Source: Pseudomonadota bacterium (GTDB taxonomy: Bacteria > Pseudomonadota > Alphaproteobacteria > Rhizobiales > Xanthobacteraceae). Taken from it: a stretch of DNA of 24,954 nucleotides. A program made the translations under genes and the position numbers. Below are positions 1 through 8,315 of this stretch, piece after piece. Positions within the stretch are counted from its first letter, which is position 1. Every line of letters starts with the position of its first letter. Location of the stretch: the NCBI GenBank assembly GCA_023388935.1, contig JAEWFG010000335.1, forward strand, positions 1-24,954, read 5' to 3'. A model generated the notes under the pieces. It saw nothing but the letters and a program-made list of their open reading frames with translations, ran no database searches and had not been told where the DNA came from.

Positions 1-134
1 TCGAATAGGCCTTTCCCTTCATCTGAGCCCCCCAAAGCTGATGGAGCCCAGCGACTCATATTCGCAGCCGTTCGGGAATCCCCCCGGCCATCACAATCGA
101 TTCAACTCAGCCGCCAAATGCTCTAGCATCCACT

Positions 135-252
135 CTCGTGTCCCGGACGCGCTGCAGTGTGCAACGCTGCTGCGCAGAGCCGGGACCCAGAGTGTGGGCC
201 CCGGCTCAGCAGCGCACCACTTGCGTGCTGCGCTGCGCCCGGGGCGCGCGTC
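135..252. repeat. Bradyrhizobium-type palindromic interspersed repeat
   Basis: A GC-rich block of about 118 bases with nested inverted symmetry. The outer arms (cccggacgcgctgcag near 142-157 and gctgcgcccggggc near 232-245) are imperfectly complementary. The inner arms (gagccggg around 177-184 and ccccggctc around 199-207) flank a short loop. From memory this resembles a family of intergenic palindromes repeated many times in Bradyrhizobium genomes; I could not check copy number. Nothing in it looks coding. The rest of 1-394 shows no convincing gene apart from the AT-richer leader (about 270-345) of the DUF2336 gene. Confidence 0.6.
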
Positions 253-345
253 CTGAAGCGGCTTTGTTCTCTTAACAAAACGTCAATAAAACCAGCCAGT
301 TATGGTGAACGCTTTGTTAAGCGTCGTGGTTTATTTTGTGTTGCA

Positions 346-362
346 GGTGACAAGCCGTCACC
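346..362. promoter_or_regulatory. Perfect palindrome upstream of the DUF2336 gene
   Basis: GGTGAC-AAGCC-GTCACC is a perfect 6-bp inverted repeat with a 5-base spacer, ending 32 bases before the ATG at 395. It could be an operator for a dimeric regulator or a small leader hairpin. The spacing (GTGA-N7-TCAC) is one base longer than a CRP-type site, so I do not assign it to that family. Confidence 0.3.
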
Positions 363-394
363 GCTTCGTCTTCGTTGCGTAAGCCGGAAGCACC

Positions 395-1561
395 ATGATC
401 GTTCGGCAGTTCATCAATTGGATCAGAACGGCGCCCGCCGGCGAGCGGGCGGAGGCAACGCGGGCATTGGCCCGGGCCTGGCTGATCTCAGACCTTTCCC
501 ATGACGACCGCGTCGCCGCCGAAGGCGCGCTCTTGATGCTGCTCGACGATCCGTCGCCGCTGGTCAGGCAGGCGATGGCGGAAGCCTTCGCGCGCAGCGC
601 TGAAGCGCCGGCATCGATCGTGCGAGCCCTATCGGCGGATCAGCCGACCGTGTCGTTGCCAGTGCTCGAACATTCTCCGCTGCTGATCGATGCCGATCTC
701 GTCGACATCGTCGCGACCGGCAATGATGAGGTGCAGTGCGCGATCGCCCGTCGCATCGCGCTGCCGGTCTCCGTCTGCGCCGCCATTGCCGAAGTCGGCT
801 GTGCGGCGGCAGCGCTGGAGCTGATCGAAAATCCATACGCCGAGCTCGCGCCGTTCTCCTGGGATCGCATCGTTGAGCGTCACGGCCATCTCGCCGCGAT
901 CCGCGAGGCGATGCTGGTGCTGGATGATCTACCCGCCGCGACGCGCGCCGCTCTGGTGGCAAAGCTCTCCGATACCCTGGCTCAATTCGTCGTGGCCCGG
1001 AACTGGCTGAGTGCCGACCACGTCGAGCGCATCACCATCGAGGCGCGCGACCGTTCCACCATGAATATCGCGTCGCGCTCGCGCGGCGAGGACATGCAGG
1101 GCCTGGTGCATCATCTGCGCGTCACGGGCCAGCTCACCGCGGGCCTGATCCTGCGCGCGCTGCTGTCGAGCAATCTCGAATTGTTCGACGCCGCGCTGGC
1201 GGAATTGGCCGATCTGCCGCTCGCGCGCGTCACCGCGCTGCTGCACGACCGCGGCGGTGCAAGCCTGCACGCGCTGCTCCGCCGCGCCGGGTTGCCGGAG
1301 GCGACGTTTGCGGCGTTCCAAGTGGCGCTCGATGCCTGCCACGAACAAGGTTTTGTCGACAGCGACGACGGTGCGGCGCGGCTGCGCCGGCGCATGGTGG
1401 AGCGCGTGCTCACCCATTGCGAGACCGACCGCGGCGCGACCGAGCCGCTGATGGTCCTGCTCCGCCGCTTCGCCACCGAGTCCGCGCGCGAAGAGGCACG
1501 GCTGTTCTGCGACGAACTCGTCGCGGACGAGGCGATCTATGACGATCTGATCGCGGCTTAA
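395..1561 (+). CDS. DUF2336 domain-containing protein
   Basis: A 388-residue, Ala/Leu/Arg-rich, all-helical protein without signal peptide or membrane segment. The N-terminal half has HEAT-like helical hairpins (for example LLDDPSPLVRQAMAEAFARS and NDEVQCAIARRIALPVSVC), the pattern of the DUF2336 family found across alphaproteobacteria. No catalytic motif is visible and the family has no firmly established biochemical role; a scaffold or regulatory function is inference. The ATG at 395 is preceded by GGAAG at 386-390, four bases away, which supports this start. The gene stands alone: no gene lies immediately upstream, and a palindromic repeat follows within 10 bases of the stop. Confidence 0.85.
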   Translation: MIVRQFINWIRTAPAGERAEATRALARAWLISDLSHDDRVAAEGALLMLLDDPSPLVRQAMAEAFARSAEAPASIVRALSADQPTVSLPVLEHSPLLIDADLVDIVATGNDEVQCAIARRIALPVSVCAAIAEVGCAAAALELIENPYAELAPFSWDRIVERHGHLAAIREAMLVLDDLPAATRAALVAKLSDTLAQFVVARNWLSADHVERITIEARDRSTMNIASRSRGEDMQGLVHHLRVTGQLTAGLILRALLSSNLELFDAALAELADLPLARVTALLHDRGGASLHALLRRAGLPEATFAAFQVALDACHEQGFVDSDDGAARLRRRMVERVLTHCETDRGATEPLMVLLRRFATESAREEARLFCDELVADEAIYDDLIAA

Positions 1562-1570
1562 CGAGATGTT

Positions 1571-1658
1571 GTAGGGTGGGCAAAGCGTAGCGTGCCCACC
1601 GACAGGGCGCGGTTGCGGAAATGGTGGGCACGGCGCTTCGCGCCTTTGCCCACCCTAC
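1571..1658. repeat. Palindromic repeat element (GTAGGGTGGGC...GCCCACCCTAC)
   Basis: The element opens with GTAGGGTGGGCAAAG at 1571 and closes with its exact reverse complement ending at 1658. Each half also contains its own smaller palindrome (gtgggcaaag...gcgtgcccac; ggtgggcac...gtgcc-like). It fills the gap between the DUF2336 stop and the end of the convergent Hpt gene. I recognise this as a common intergenic element type in Bradyrhizobium and relatives. The transcript would fold into a long hairpin, so it may end or insulate transcription from both sides. Confidence 0.75.
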
Positions 1659-1710
1659 GAATTCTTATCGTGGCGATAGAGCAGGCTCGAAGTCCAAAAC
1701 GAGAGGAGAA

Positions 1711-2289
1711 TTACTCCGTCGGCACGATGCTCGGCGCCAGGATCACCTCGAGATGTTCGGGGCGGTCGCGGTTGACGTGGGCGAGGTATTCGTCGGCGAC
1801 CTTGCGCAGGCGGCGGCTGAGCTCGGCGGAGACGCTGATGCTGTCGAGCCTGGTGTTCTCGTGCACGATCGCGAGGATGGCGTTGATGTGGTGCGTGAAC
1901 AGCTCGGCCGGCACCCTCTCGAGATCCGGCGCGTGCTCGATGACGCGGCACAGGCTCTCGGCGATTCCTGCCGCGGCGGGATAGCCAAACGTCGCGGCGT
2001 CGCCCTTGATGTCGTGTGCGGCGCGGAACAGTTCATCTCGCCTGTCCTTGGTGAAGCCGTCGTTGCGTATGGCGACGTAAGCGGCGGACAGCCGGTCGAC
2101 CTCGGTCTTCATCCAGTCCTTGAACTCGCCGGAGAGGCCTGCCAGCGCCTGTTCCGCGCGCCCGACCGGATCGTCCATGTCCTTTTGTTCGACCCGGCGC
2201 AGCACCTTGCGTAGCGGATTGGGCTGCGTGATGATTTGATGCGTGGCGAAGGCCGTGACCTCGATGTCCTTTGCGCTGTTCTTCGCCAT
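1711..2289 (-). CDS. Hpt domain phosphotransfer protein
   Basis: A 192-residue soluble protein with the histidine phosphotransfer signature AAHDIKGDAATFG, giving the expected phospho-accepting His92 and the Lys95-Gly96 pair (H-x-x-K-G). Hpt domains relay phosphate between hybrid kinases and receivers. It starts 31 bases after the stop of the CheY-like receiver gene on the same strand, so the two are probably co-transcribed and may be partners; that pairing is inference. The reading frame stays open upstream to 2553, but that extension lies over the receiver gene in another frame and is low-complexity Ser/Pro/Arg, so the ATG at 2289 is the real start. About 90 residues on each side of the Hpt core are not assigned to a known domain. 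Confidence 0.88.
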   Translation of the reverse strand: MAKNSAKDIEVTAFATHQIITQPNPLRKVLRRVEQKDMDDPVGRAEQALAGLSGEFKDWMKTEVDRLSAAYVAIRNDGFTKDRRDELFRAAHDIKGDAATFGYPAAAGIAESLCRVIEHAPDLERVPAELFTHHINAILAIVHENTRLDSISVSAELSRRLRKVADEYLAHVNRDRPEHLEVILAPSIVPTE

Positions 2290-2320
2290 GATGCCTGCTT
2301 CGACCGTGTGTGACGTTGCG

Positions 2321-2866
2321 CTAGATGGAGGAGCGGGCCTTGTCGAGCAGCGAGGGCTGCTGGAGCACCTCGTGTTTTTCGCCGACGCGGCGCTCGGGCC
2401 CCATATAGGCGGAGGCGGTGTTACGGCGCCTGTCCGGCCCGAAATAGGTCTTGGTCTTGATGAAGGGGCGAGGATTGGCGACCACGTTGAGGATGCGCTG
2501 GTAGAGTCCCTTGGCCGAGATCGGCTTGGCCAGGAATTCGGTGACGCCGGCATCGCGCGCGACCGTGACGCGGCGCTTCTCGGAATGGCCGGTCAGCATG
2601 ATGATCGGCGCGTAAGGATTGCCCTTGGATTCCGGCTGCCGGATCATCTGCGCGAGCTCGAGCCCGTCGAAGATCGGCATCGCCCAGTCGGTGATGACGA
2701 TGTCGGGCACGTAATGGCTGTACATTTCGAGGGCGGTTGCGCCGTCCTCGGCTTCATAGACCTCGCGCGCGCCGAAGGAATGCAACAGCGTGCGCAGGAT
2801 GCGGCGCATGTGCGGATTGTCGTCGCAGACGAGGAAGCGCAGCTTGTTGAAATCGATGCGGAACAT
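2321..2866 (-). CDS. CheY-like response regulator (receiver plus short tail)
   Basis: A 181-residue protein with one receiver domain (residues 10-130) and no DNA-binding output domain. The phosphorylation site is complete: acidic pair Asp15-Asp16, phospho-acceptor Asp60 in VITDWAMP, switch Thr92 in MLTGHSE and Lys114 in FLAKPIS. The last 50 residues hold a basic FGPDRRR and a repeated GPERR motif, a tail I recall from similar rhizobial single-domain regulators. NAD kinase lies upstream on the same strand (100-base gap) and an Hpt gene 31 bases downstream. The receiver/Hpt pair suggests a phosphorelay branch whose kinase is encoded elsewhere. Confidence 0.92.
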   Translation of the reverse strand: MFRIDFNKLRFLVCDDNPHMRRILRTLLHSFGAREVYEAEDGATALEMYSHYVPDIVITDWAMPIFDGLELAQMIRQPESKGNPYAPIIMLTGHSEKRRVTVARDAGVTEFLAKPISAKGLYQRILNVVANPRPFIKTKTYFGPDRRRNTASAYMGPERRVGEKHEVLQQPSLLDKARSSI

Positions 2867-2966
2867 GGCGCCCGGGCCGAAGCGGTCAACTTTCGTTAAC
2901 CATATCGTGCCGAGGGTTAAGGAAGGGTTGAGGCCGGAGCCCTCGCGGGCCTTGCGGCTAGGCGGA

Positions 2967-3746
2967 TCAGTAGCCGAACTGTTCGCGCAGAATGCGCTCT
3001 TCCAGACTGTGGCCGGGATCGAACAGCATGCGCATCGAGATGGTCTTGTCCGATAGGACCTCGACGCGGCGGACGTCGCGCACTTCGTCGTGGTCGGCCA
3101 CCGCGGCCACGGGCCGCTTGTCGCCCTCCAGCACCTCGATCACGACATAGGCCGTGTTGGGCAGCAGCGCGCCGCGCCAGCGCCGGGGGCGGAAGGCGCT
3201 GATGGGCGTCAGCGCCAAGAGCGCAGCGTTGATCGGGAGGATCGGCCCCTGGGCGGATAGATTGTAGGCCGTCGAGCCCGCCGGCGTCGCCACCATGATG
3301 CCGTCGGCGATCAGTTCGGGCATGCGTTCGCGCTCGTCGATCAGGATCCGCAGGCGTGCGGCCTGATAGGTCTGCCGGAACAGGGCAACTTCGTTGATGG
3401 CGTGATGCAGGTGGACGCGATCGTTGACGTCGGTCGCGCGCATCAGCAGCGGGTTGATCTCGGACTCATGCGCCGCCTCGAGCCGCGCACGTAGATCGAC
3501 CGTCGAGTATTCGTTCATCAGGAAGCCGACGGTGCCGCGGTGCATGCCGTAGATCGGCCTTCCCGTGTTCATGTTCTGGTGCAGCGTCTGGAGCATCAGG
3601 CCGTCGCCGCCGAGCGCGACCACGACGTCGGCTTCCTTCGGGTCGCAATTGCCATAGTCCCTGGTGAGCTGGCCGAAGGCGGCCTGCGCCTCGCTGCTCG
3701 GGCTGGCGACGAAGGCGATCCGGTCGTATCGCGATGGCTTGGTCAT
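2967..3746 (-). CDS. nadK: NAD kinase
   Basis: A 259-residue cytoplasmic enzyme that phosphorylates NAD to NADP with ATP or polyphosphate. The family motifs are in order: GGDG at 46-49, a G-x-x-GFL segment near 71-76, the AINEV segment with Asn118-Glu119, ADG at 147-149 and TPAGSTAYNLSAQGP at 154-168. Length matches the short alphaproteobacterial NAD kinases. It is the first gene of a minus-strand run followed by the receiver and Hpt genes; the 100-base gap leaves open whether they share a transcript. It is divergent from the S10 peptidase gene, with a 254-base intergenic region containing no other gene I can support. Confidence 0.95.
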   Translation of the reverse strand: MTKPSRYDRIAFVASPSSEAQAAFGQLTRDYGNCDPKEADVVVALGGDGLMLQTLHQNMNTGRPIYGMHRGTVGFLMNEYSTVDLRARLEAAHESEINPLLMRATDVNDRVHLHHAINEVALFRQTYQAARLRILIDERERMPELIADGIMVATPAGSTAYNLSAQGPILPINAALLALTPISAFRPRRWRGALLPNTAYVVIEVLEGDKRPVAAVADHDEVRDVRRVEVLSDKTISMRMLFDPGHSLEERILREQFGY

Positions 3747-4000
3747 GGCTTCCGGGCAGGCCGCTGGCTCGAGAAAGTTCCGCCGGCCTCGTCTATACGA
3801 CCTGGGCCTCCATTGTCGAGGATGACCGCCCGTCGACGCAAGCGGGCGACGGCCGATCCCGATTCAGGACAAAACCGGGGCGATTTGGGCCTGATCGGCC
3901 TCTTCGGGGGTCGCCGGACCTGTGATCCCCCAAACCGTCGTAATTCCGCGCTAGCCTTTGGGTAAGCGCCGGCTCTGACAGCCAGGCAGGGAGAACGATC

Positions 4001-5569
4001 ATGGTCAAGTGTTTGCCGGCGCTTCGCCGCGCGACCCTCGTGCTGGCGGTGTCGGTATTCGCGCTCGCAGGATTTGCGCGCGCGGACGATCCGCCCCAGC
4101 CTCGCTCCGAGACGGCGGCGCCAACCGGCCAGAAGGGCGGGCGCGGCGGCAACGCGCAGAATGCGTCGCCGACGTCATCGTCGGCCGCCGAGGCGCACCG
4201 TCTGCCGCCGGATTCGACCACGAAGCACACGCTCGATCTGCCCGGCCGCTCGCTCGCATTCGGCGCGACCGCCGGCTCGATCCGCGTATTCGACGACAAG
4301 GGCGAGCCGCTGGCCGACATCGCCTACACGTCCTACGAACTCGACGGCGCCGATCGCGCCACGCGCCCGGTCACGTTCCTGTTCAATGGCGGACCCGGCG
4401 CGTCCTCGGCATGGCTTCAGTTCGGGGCTGTGGGGCCATGGCGGCTGCCGCTCGATGGTGAGGCTCTGTCGCCGTCGGCGTCGCCCGAGGTGAAGCCGAA
4501 CGCGGAAACCTGGCTCGATTTCACCGATCTCGTCTTCATCGATCCCGTCAGCACCGGCTACAGCCGCTTTGTCGCGAGCAGCGAAGACGCGCGCAAGCGC
4601 TTCTATTCCGTCGATGGCGACGCCAACTCGATTGCGCTCGTGATCCGCCGCTGGCTCGAGAAGCACGACCGGCTGGTCTCGCCAAAATACGTCGCGGGTG
4701 AGAGCTATGGCGGCATTCGCGGGCCGAAGGTCGTGCGCCAGTTGCAGCTCCAGCATGGCGTCGGCGTCAGGGGATTGGTCCTGGTGTCGCCGTTGCTCGA
4801 CTTCCGCGAGTTCACCGGCACGAGCCTTCTGCAATATGTCGCGACGCTGCCGAGCTATGTGGCGGTGGCGCGTGAAGCCAAGGGACCGGTCAAGCGCGCC
4901 GATCTCGCCGACGTCGAGGCCTACGCGCGCGGCGAATTCCTGGCTGATCTCGTCAAGGGCGAGGCGGACAAGGAGGCCACCAACCGGCTTGCCGACAAGG
5001 TCGCCGAGCTCACCGGTATCGACCAGGCGGTGAGCCGCAGGCTCTCCGGCCGCTTCGACGTCGGTGAATTCCGCCGCGAACTCGACCGCAAGAACGGCAA
5101 GGTGACGGGCCGCTACGACGCTTCCGTGCGCGGCTTCGATCCCTATCCGGATTCGAGCAGCTCCAGGTTTGGCGATCCCTCAGGCGATGCGCTCCAGGCG
5201 CCGTTGACGAGCGCCGCGGTCGATGTGCTGACACGTAAGCTCAACTGGCGGCCCGATGGCTCCTATGAAGTCCTGAACGGCGCCGTCGAAGGCCACTGGG
5301 ATTTTGGCCGCGGCATCAACCCGCCGCAGTCGGTGTCGGAGCTGCGCCAGATCCTCGCGACCGACGCGAAGCTGAACCTGCTGGTCGGGCACGGCCTGTT
5401 CGATCTCGCCACGCCCTATTTCGGAACGAAGCGGGTGCTCGACCAGTTGCCGGCCTTTGCGACGCAGCGGATGAAATTCGTCGTCTATCCCGGCGGCCAC
5501 ATGTTCTATTCGCACGACGGCTCGCGGCAGGCGTTCCGCGGTGAGGTCGAGGCTCTCATCCGGGAGTAG
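4001..5569 (+). CDS. Secreted S10 family serine carboxypeptidase
   Basis: A 522-residue exported peptidase. An N-terminal signal peptide (basic start, hydrophobic 11-25, cleavage near FARA-DD) precedes a low-complexity Gly/Ser/Ala linker to about residue 65. The alpha/beta-hydrolase core follows: FNGGPGASSAW at 128-138 (oxyanion hole region), nucleophile Ser235 in GESYGG, acid Asp468 in GLFDLATPY and His500 in YPGGHMFY. This is the S10 triad in the expected order. These enzymes remove C-terminal residues from peptides; periplasmic location follows from the signal peptide. AGGGAG at 3988-3993, seven bases before the ATG, fixes the start. The 3' end overlaps the convergent serine hydrolase gene by 14 bases. 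Confidence 0.93.
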   Translation: MVKCLPALRRATLVLAVSVFALAGFARADDPPQPRSETAAPTGQKGGRGGNAQNASPTSSSAAEAHRLPPDSTTKHTLDLPGRSLAFGATAGSIRVFDDKGEPLADIAYTSYELDGADRATRPVTFLFNGGPGASSAWLQFGAVGPWRLPLDGEALSPSASPEVKPNAETWLDFTDLVFIDPVSTGYSRFVASSEDARKRFYSVDGDANSIALVIRRWLEKHDRLVSPKYVAGESYGGIRGPKVVRQLQLQHGVGVRGLVLVSPLLDFREFTGTSLLQYVATLPSYVAVAREAKGPVKRADLADVEAYARGEFLADLVKGEADKEATNRLADKVAELTGIDQAVSRRLSGRFDVGEFRRELDRKNGKVTGRYDASVRGFDPYPDSSSSRFGDPSGDALQAPLTSAAVDVLTRKLNWRPDGSYEVLNGAVEGHWDFGRGINPPQSVSELRQILATDAKLNLLVGHGLFDLATPYFGTKRVLDQLPAFATQRMKFVVYPGGHMFYSHDGSRQAFRGEVEALIRE

Positions 5570-6944
5570 GGCGCCGCTTGCGCGGCGGATACCGGCGCGC
5601 AATCTCGCGTGCCACGATGCTCGCAGGCTTGATGTTGGCGCCCGCAAGCCAGATGTCGCTGACCTTGCCGCGTGCGTCGCGGACGCGTCGCACCGGCTCG
5701 CCATGGCTGGAGTAGCCGGCTGCCCAGGCGAGCTTGCCGGTGTCGCGGCCGGTCACCTCGATCTCGGCGGCATCCATGAACGGATTGTTGAACTGCGGAT
5801 TGGCGACGAGCACGCGGTTGCCGATCGGCACGAGATCCGTTGCGCCCCAAATCGTCCACCAGCGGCCGGTCCAGTCGCGCGCGCGCCGGTCAGGCGCGCC
5901 ACGGGTCTGGAATACGCGCAGGATCTGCATCGCGCCGTCCATCCAAAACGGCGCCGCGCCGTCGATGGAGTTGCTCAGGATGCTGATCGCGAGCTCGCAA
6001 GCAGGGATGGAGCAGGTCCGGGAGATGTAGCCCTGAAAGCCGCCGCCATGGCCGAACCAGTCCCAGCCGTCGGTCTTGCCGGCGTTAACGCCAAGCCCGT
6101 AATAGCCCTCGAAGCTTTGCGGGATGCGCCAATGGTGCCGCGTCATTTCGCGGCGGCTTGCGACCGACAGCACGCTCTTCCTTGCGTTGGGCGCTAGCTG
6201 CGCGAAGAAGCGGGCCGTATCGCCGGCGGTCGCGACGAAGCCTGCGGCCGACGCCATTGCATGAGCGGGATTGTCGCCGGGGACGACGCATCGCTCGCCA
6301 AACGGCACCTTTCGCGTGTGGCCGCGCGCGAAGGGAGTCCCCCTGGCGACGGGCGCGTTGGGTTCGGTTTCGCGCAAGCCGGCCGGTTCGATGATCTCGC
6401 GCTTGATCCAGACGGAGTAGGGCTCCTTCGTCACGGCCTCGATCACGAGCCCGATCAGCCCAAAGCCATGATTGGAATATTTGAACCGCGTACCGGGGTC
6501 GATCGCGGTCGGCAGCTTCAGCTCCGCGAGCAGCTCCTTGGCGTTGAGATAGGGACGGCTGTCGATGAACTGGCCGGAATCGGCGCCGTCGCGCGTCAGC
6601 CCCGCGCTGTGCGAGAGCACTTGCGAAATCGTCGTCTCGGCGACGCGCGGATGCAGGCCGCCGGCATATTGGCCGACAGGATCGTCGAGCCGGATCTTGC
6701 GCTGCTCGCGCAGCTTCATGATGCCGGCCGAGGTAAAGCTCTTCGAGTGCGAAGCGATGCGGAAGCGATGGCGCGGGGTGAGCTTCTCGCCGGTGTCGAG
6801 ATTGGCGAGGCCGAATGCATGCTCGGCGACGACCTCGCCGCGATGGGCGAAGGCGACGATGACGCCCGGCTGTTGTGATGTCGTCAGCTGGAATTCGATC
6901 CAGGAGCCGATGTAGTCGATCGCGGAGCGTAGCCACGTGTCCAT
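5556..6944 (-). CDS. Class C beta-lactamase-like serine hydrolase
   Basis: A 462-residue protein of the serine beta-lactamase/penicillin-binding fold (beta-lactamase class C, Pfam Beta-lactamase). The three active-site elements are visible: S-x-x-K as Ser65-His-Ser-Lys68, Tyr156-Ser157-Asn158 in FKYSN, and the third motif as His299-Gly-Gly in GHGGG. His replaces the usual Lys there, as in many esterase and peptidase members of the family, so a true beta-lactamase is unlikely. There is no clear signal peptide, suggesting a cytoplasmic protein. Residues after about 350 form a C-terminal region of unknown role. It is convergent with the S10 peptidase and its stop codon lies inside that gene's last codons. 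The substrate is unknown. Confidence 0.88.
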   Translation of the reverse strand: MDTWLRSAIDYIGSWIEFQLTTSQQPGVIVAFAHRGEVVAEHAFGLANLDTGEKLTPRHRFRIASHSKSFTSAGIMKLREQRKIRLDDPVGQYAGGLHPRVAETTISQVLSHSAGLTRDGADSGQFIDSRPYLNAKELLAELKLPTAIDPGTRFKYSNHGFGLIGLVIEAVTKEPYSVWIKREIIEPAGLRETEPNAPVARGTPFARGHTRKVPFGERCVVPGDNPAHAMASAAGFVATAGDTARFFAQLAPNARKSVLSVASRREMTRHHWRIPQSFEGYYGLGVNAGKTDGWDWFGHGGGFQGYISRTCSIPACELAISILSNSIDGAAPFWMDGAMQILRVFQTRGAPDRRARDWTGRWWTIWGATDLVPIGNRVLVANPQFNNPFMDAAEIEVTGRDTGKLAWAAGYSSHGEPVRRVRDARGKVSDIWLAGANIKPASIVAREIARRYPPRKRRPTPG

Positions 6945-6994
6945 TGCGCACCAAATTGCGAGGGGAGGTTCGGTGCGTGAGGCTAGCCGAGTAA

Positions 6995-7031
6995 GCGGAA
7001 CGGACGCAACCCTAAGGTTGTGCCCGTTCGC
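6995..7031. terminator. Imperfect hairpin, possible terminator of the TPR gene
   Basis: The arms 6995-7011 (gcggaacggacgcaacc) and 7016-7031 (ggttgtgcccgttcgc) are complementary apart from two irregularities and enclose a ctaa loop. The hairpin lies 22 bases past the stop of the minus-strand TPR gene. There is no good T-tract on the minus side, so its activity is uncertain. Confidence 0.35.
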
Positions 7032-7052
7032 TTCATTTAAAGATGCGATGTC

Positions 7053-7595
7053 TCAGTAGACGAGCGTTGCGCCGGTCGGCTTGTCGAGCGCAGCGGCAAG
7101 CGAGCGATATTCGGAGCTATTGGTGCCGGCGAGCGAAGCGATCTTGTTCAGATGATACTGCGCCTGCTCGCGGTTGCCCTGCTCGAGCTGCCAGAGGCCG
7201 TAATACTGCCAGGTGCGGACGTGGTTCGGATCGTCCTTCAGCGCCAGCTCGTAATAGGCCTTCGACGATGGGTAGTCGCCGAGCTTGCGATAGGAGTAGC
7301 CGATCAGGTTCGCAACGTCGGCGACGTCGTCGCGCTTGAGCGACTTCAACTGGTCGATCGCACGCGTGTAGTCGTGGCTGTCGTAGATCGTGGTGTAGGC
7401 GGTGCGATAGGCGGCGAGGAATTTGGGATCACTGACGGAGGAACTCTTCTTCTTCCCCTTTTTGGTGGAAGTGTCCGACTTCGGCGGCGACGAGGGCTCG
7501 TCGCTGCCCGCGGCGTAGGCGCTGGTCAGCACCGGCGCGGCTGCCAGCGACATGGAGACGAGTCCCGGCACCAGAAGCATTGAGAGTTTGCGCAT
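7053..7595 (-). CDS. Secreted tetratricopeptide repeat protein
   Basis: A 180-residue exported protein. Residues 1-29 are a signal peptide (MRKLS, hydrophobic core, cleavage near AYAAG). A Ser/Lys-rich linker (32-56, with KKGKKK) leads into helical repeats from about 57. The clearest TPR unit is at 93-126 (NLIGYSYRKLGDYPSSKAYY, then ALKDDPN), followed by a second at 127-155 (WQYYGLWQLEQGNREQAQYH). TPRs mediate protein binding, so a periplasmic adaptor is the likely role, but no partner can be named. GGGAG on the minus strand (7603-7607) sits seven bases before the ATG. The gene is divergent from the His-rich protein gene across 241 bases. Confidence 0.85.
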   Translation of the reverse strand: MRKLSMLLVPGLVSMSLAAAPVLTSAYAAGSDEPSSPPKSDTSTKKGKKKSSSVSDPKFLAAYRTAYTTIYDSHDYTRAIDQLKSLKRDDVADVANLIGYSYRKLGDYPSSKAYYELALKDDPNHVRTWQYYGLWQLEQGNREQAQYHLNKIASLAGTNSSEYRSLAAALDKPTGATLVY

Positions 7596-7702
7596 CCAAG
7601 TTCTCCCATATGGAACGTGGCGATCCTACACGATTGCCCGAAGACGGGAACACCCGACGGACAAGAACATTCCCGGCTGGAGCGGTCTATCTGCTCTGCC
7701 GC

Positions 7703-7722
7703 CGATGACAAACCTGTCATCG
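7703..7722. promoter_or_regulatory. Inverted repeat, possible operator of the TPR/His-rich divergent promoters
   Basis: CGATGAC-AAACCT-GTCATCG is a perfect 7-bp inverted repeat with a 6-base spacer, almost midway between the divergent start codons at 7595 and 7837. Its core GACAAACCTGTC recurs with one change (GACAAATCTGTC) at 8946-8957, ahead of the outer-membrane protein gene. This suggests a shared dimeric regulator. I cannot name the regulator. Confidence 0.4.
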
Positions 7723-7836
7723 AGATGAACGCGGGTTTCAGACTGGGTTCAGTGCGTGCGTCCTAGGCTCCCACCTACGATCGAAGGGTTGGCGAGAGGG
7801 CGCCGCCTCGAGATCCTTCCAAGAGGAGACCAAACC

Positions 7837-8178
7837 ATGTTGAAGACCATTTCCGCAGCCTTGCTCGCAGCGTCCGTGATCGCAGCTCCGGCCTTCGCCG
7901 CCGAGGCCGGCAAGCCCACCACCACAGCGCCGGTGATCAAGGCTGACCAGAGCCAGACCAAGGTGTCGAACATCGCCGCGAAACCCGATGCCGCCGTCAA
8001 GGCGGATGCCAGGGTGGGTGCCAAGTCGAAGGCGATGAATGCCAACGCCGCCGTCACGCCCGACGAGCACAAGACCGTGCGCATGCATCGCCATCACCAC
8101 AAGCATCTGTCGGCCAAGAAGTCGCTGAAGGCGCAGCCGGACGTCACCAAGCCGGCGACCACCGATAAGCGCAGCTAA
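7837..8178 (+). CDS. Small secreted His/Lys-rich protein
   Basis: A 113-residue exported protein I do not recognise by name. Residues 1-21 form a signal peptide ending APAFA-AEA. The mature part is Ala/Lys/Thr-rich and apparently disordered, with a histidine cluster HRHHHKH at 84-90 that could bind metal ions; that is inference. The frame is open upstream to 7756, but AGAGGAG at 7822-7828, eight bases before the ATG at 7837, and the signal peptide fix this start. Composition is compatible with a periplasmic metal- or acid-buffering protein, but other roles are equally possible. Confidence 0.75.
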   Translation: MLKTISAALLAASVIAAPAFAAEAGKPTTTAPVIKADQSQTKVSNIAAKPDAAVKADARVGAKSKAMNANAAVTPDEHKTVRMHRHHHKHLSAKKSLKAQPDVTKPATTDKRS

Positions 8179-8315
8179 CGACTGATCCCGCGCGGCGGCA
8201 TCCCTGCATTGCCCCGCCGCCGCTTGCGGAATTCAGGTCCGGCCCGTTCGTCACGCCTCCTGCGAGAGCTCGAGGTGTCGGCGGCGGGCCGGTGCGCCGT
8301 TGCGGGAGCCGCAAG

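Noticed and set aside
41..504. Two overlapping plus-strand frames before the DUF2336 gene
   Set aside because: One crosses the palindromic repeat, the other runs into the DUF2336 gene out of frame; neither has recognisable features.
2290..2553. N-terminal extension of the Hpt protein by 88 residues
   Set aside because: It lies over the CheY-like gene in another frame and is low-complexity; the ATG at 2289 gives the normal protein.
5556..6944. Antibiotic resistance beta-lactamase
   Set aside because: No signal peptide, a His in place of Lys in the third motif and a long C-terminal extension point to an esterase or peptidase-type member.
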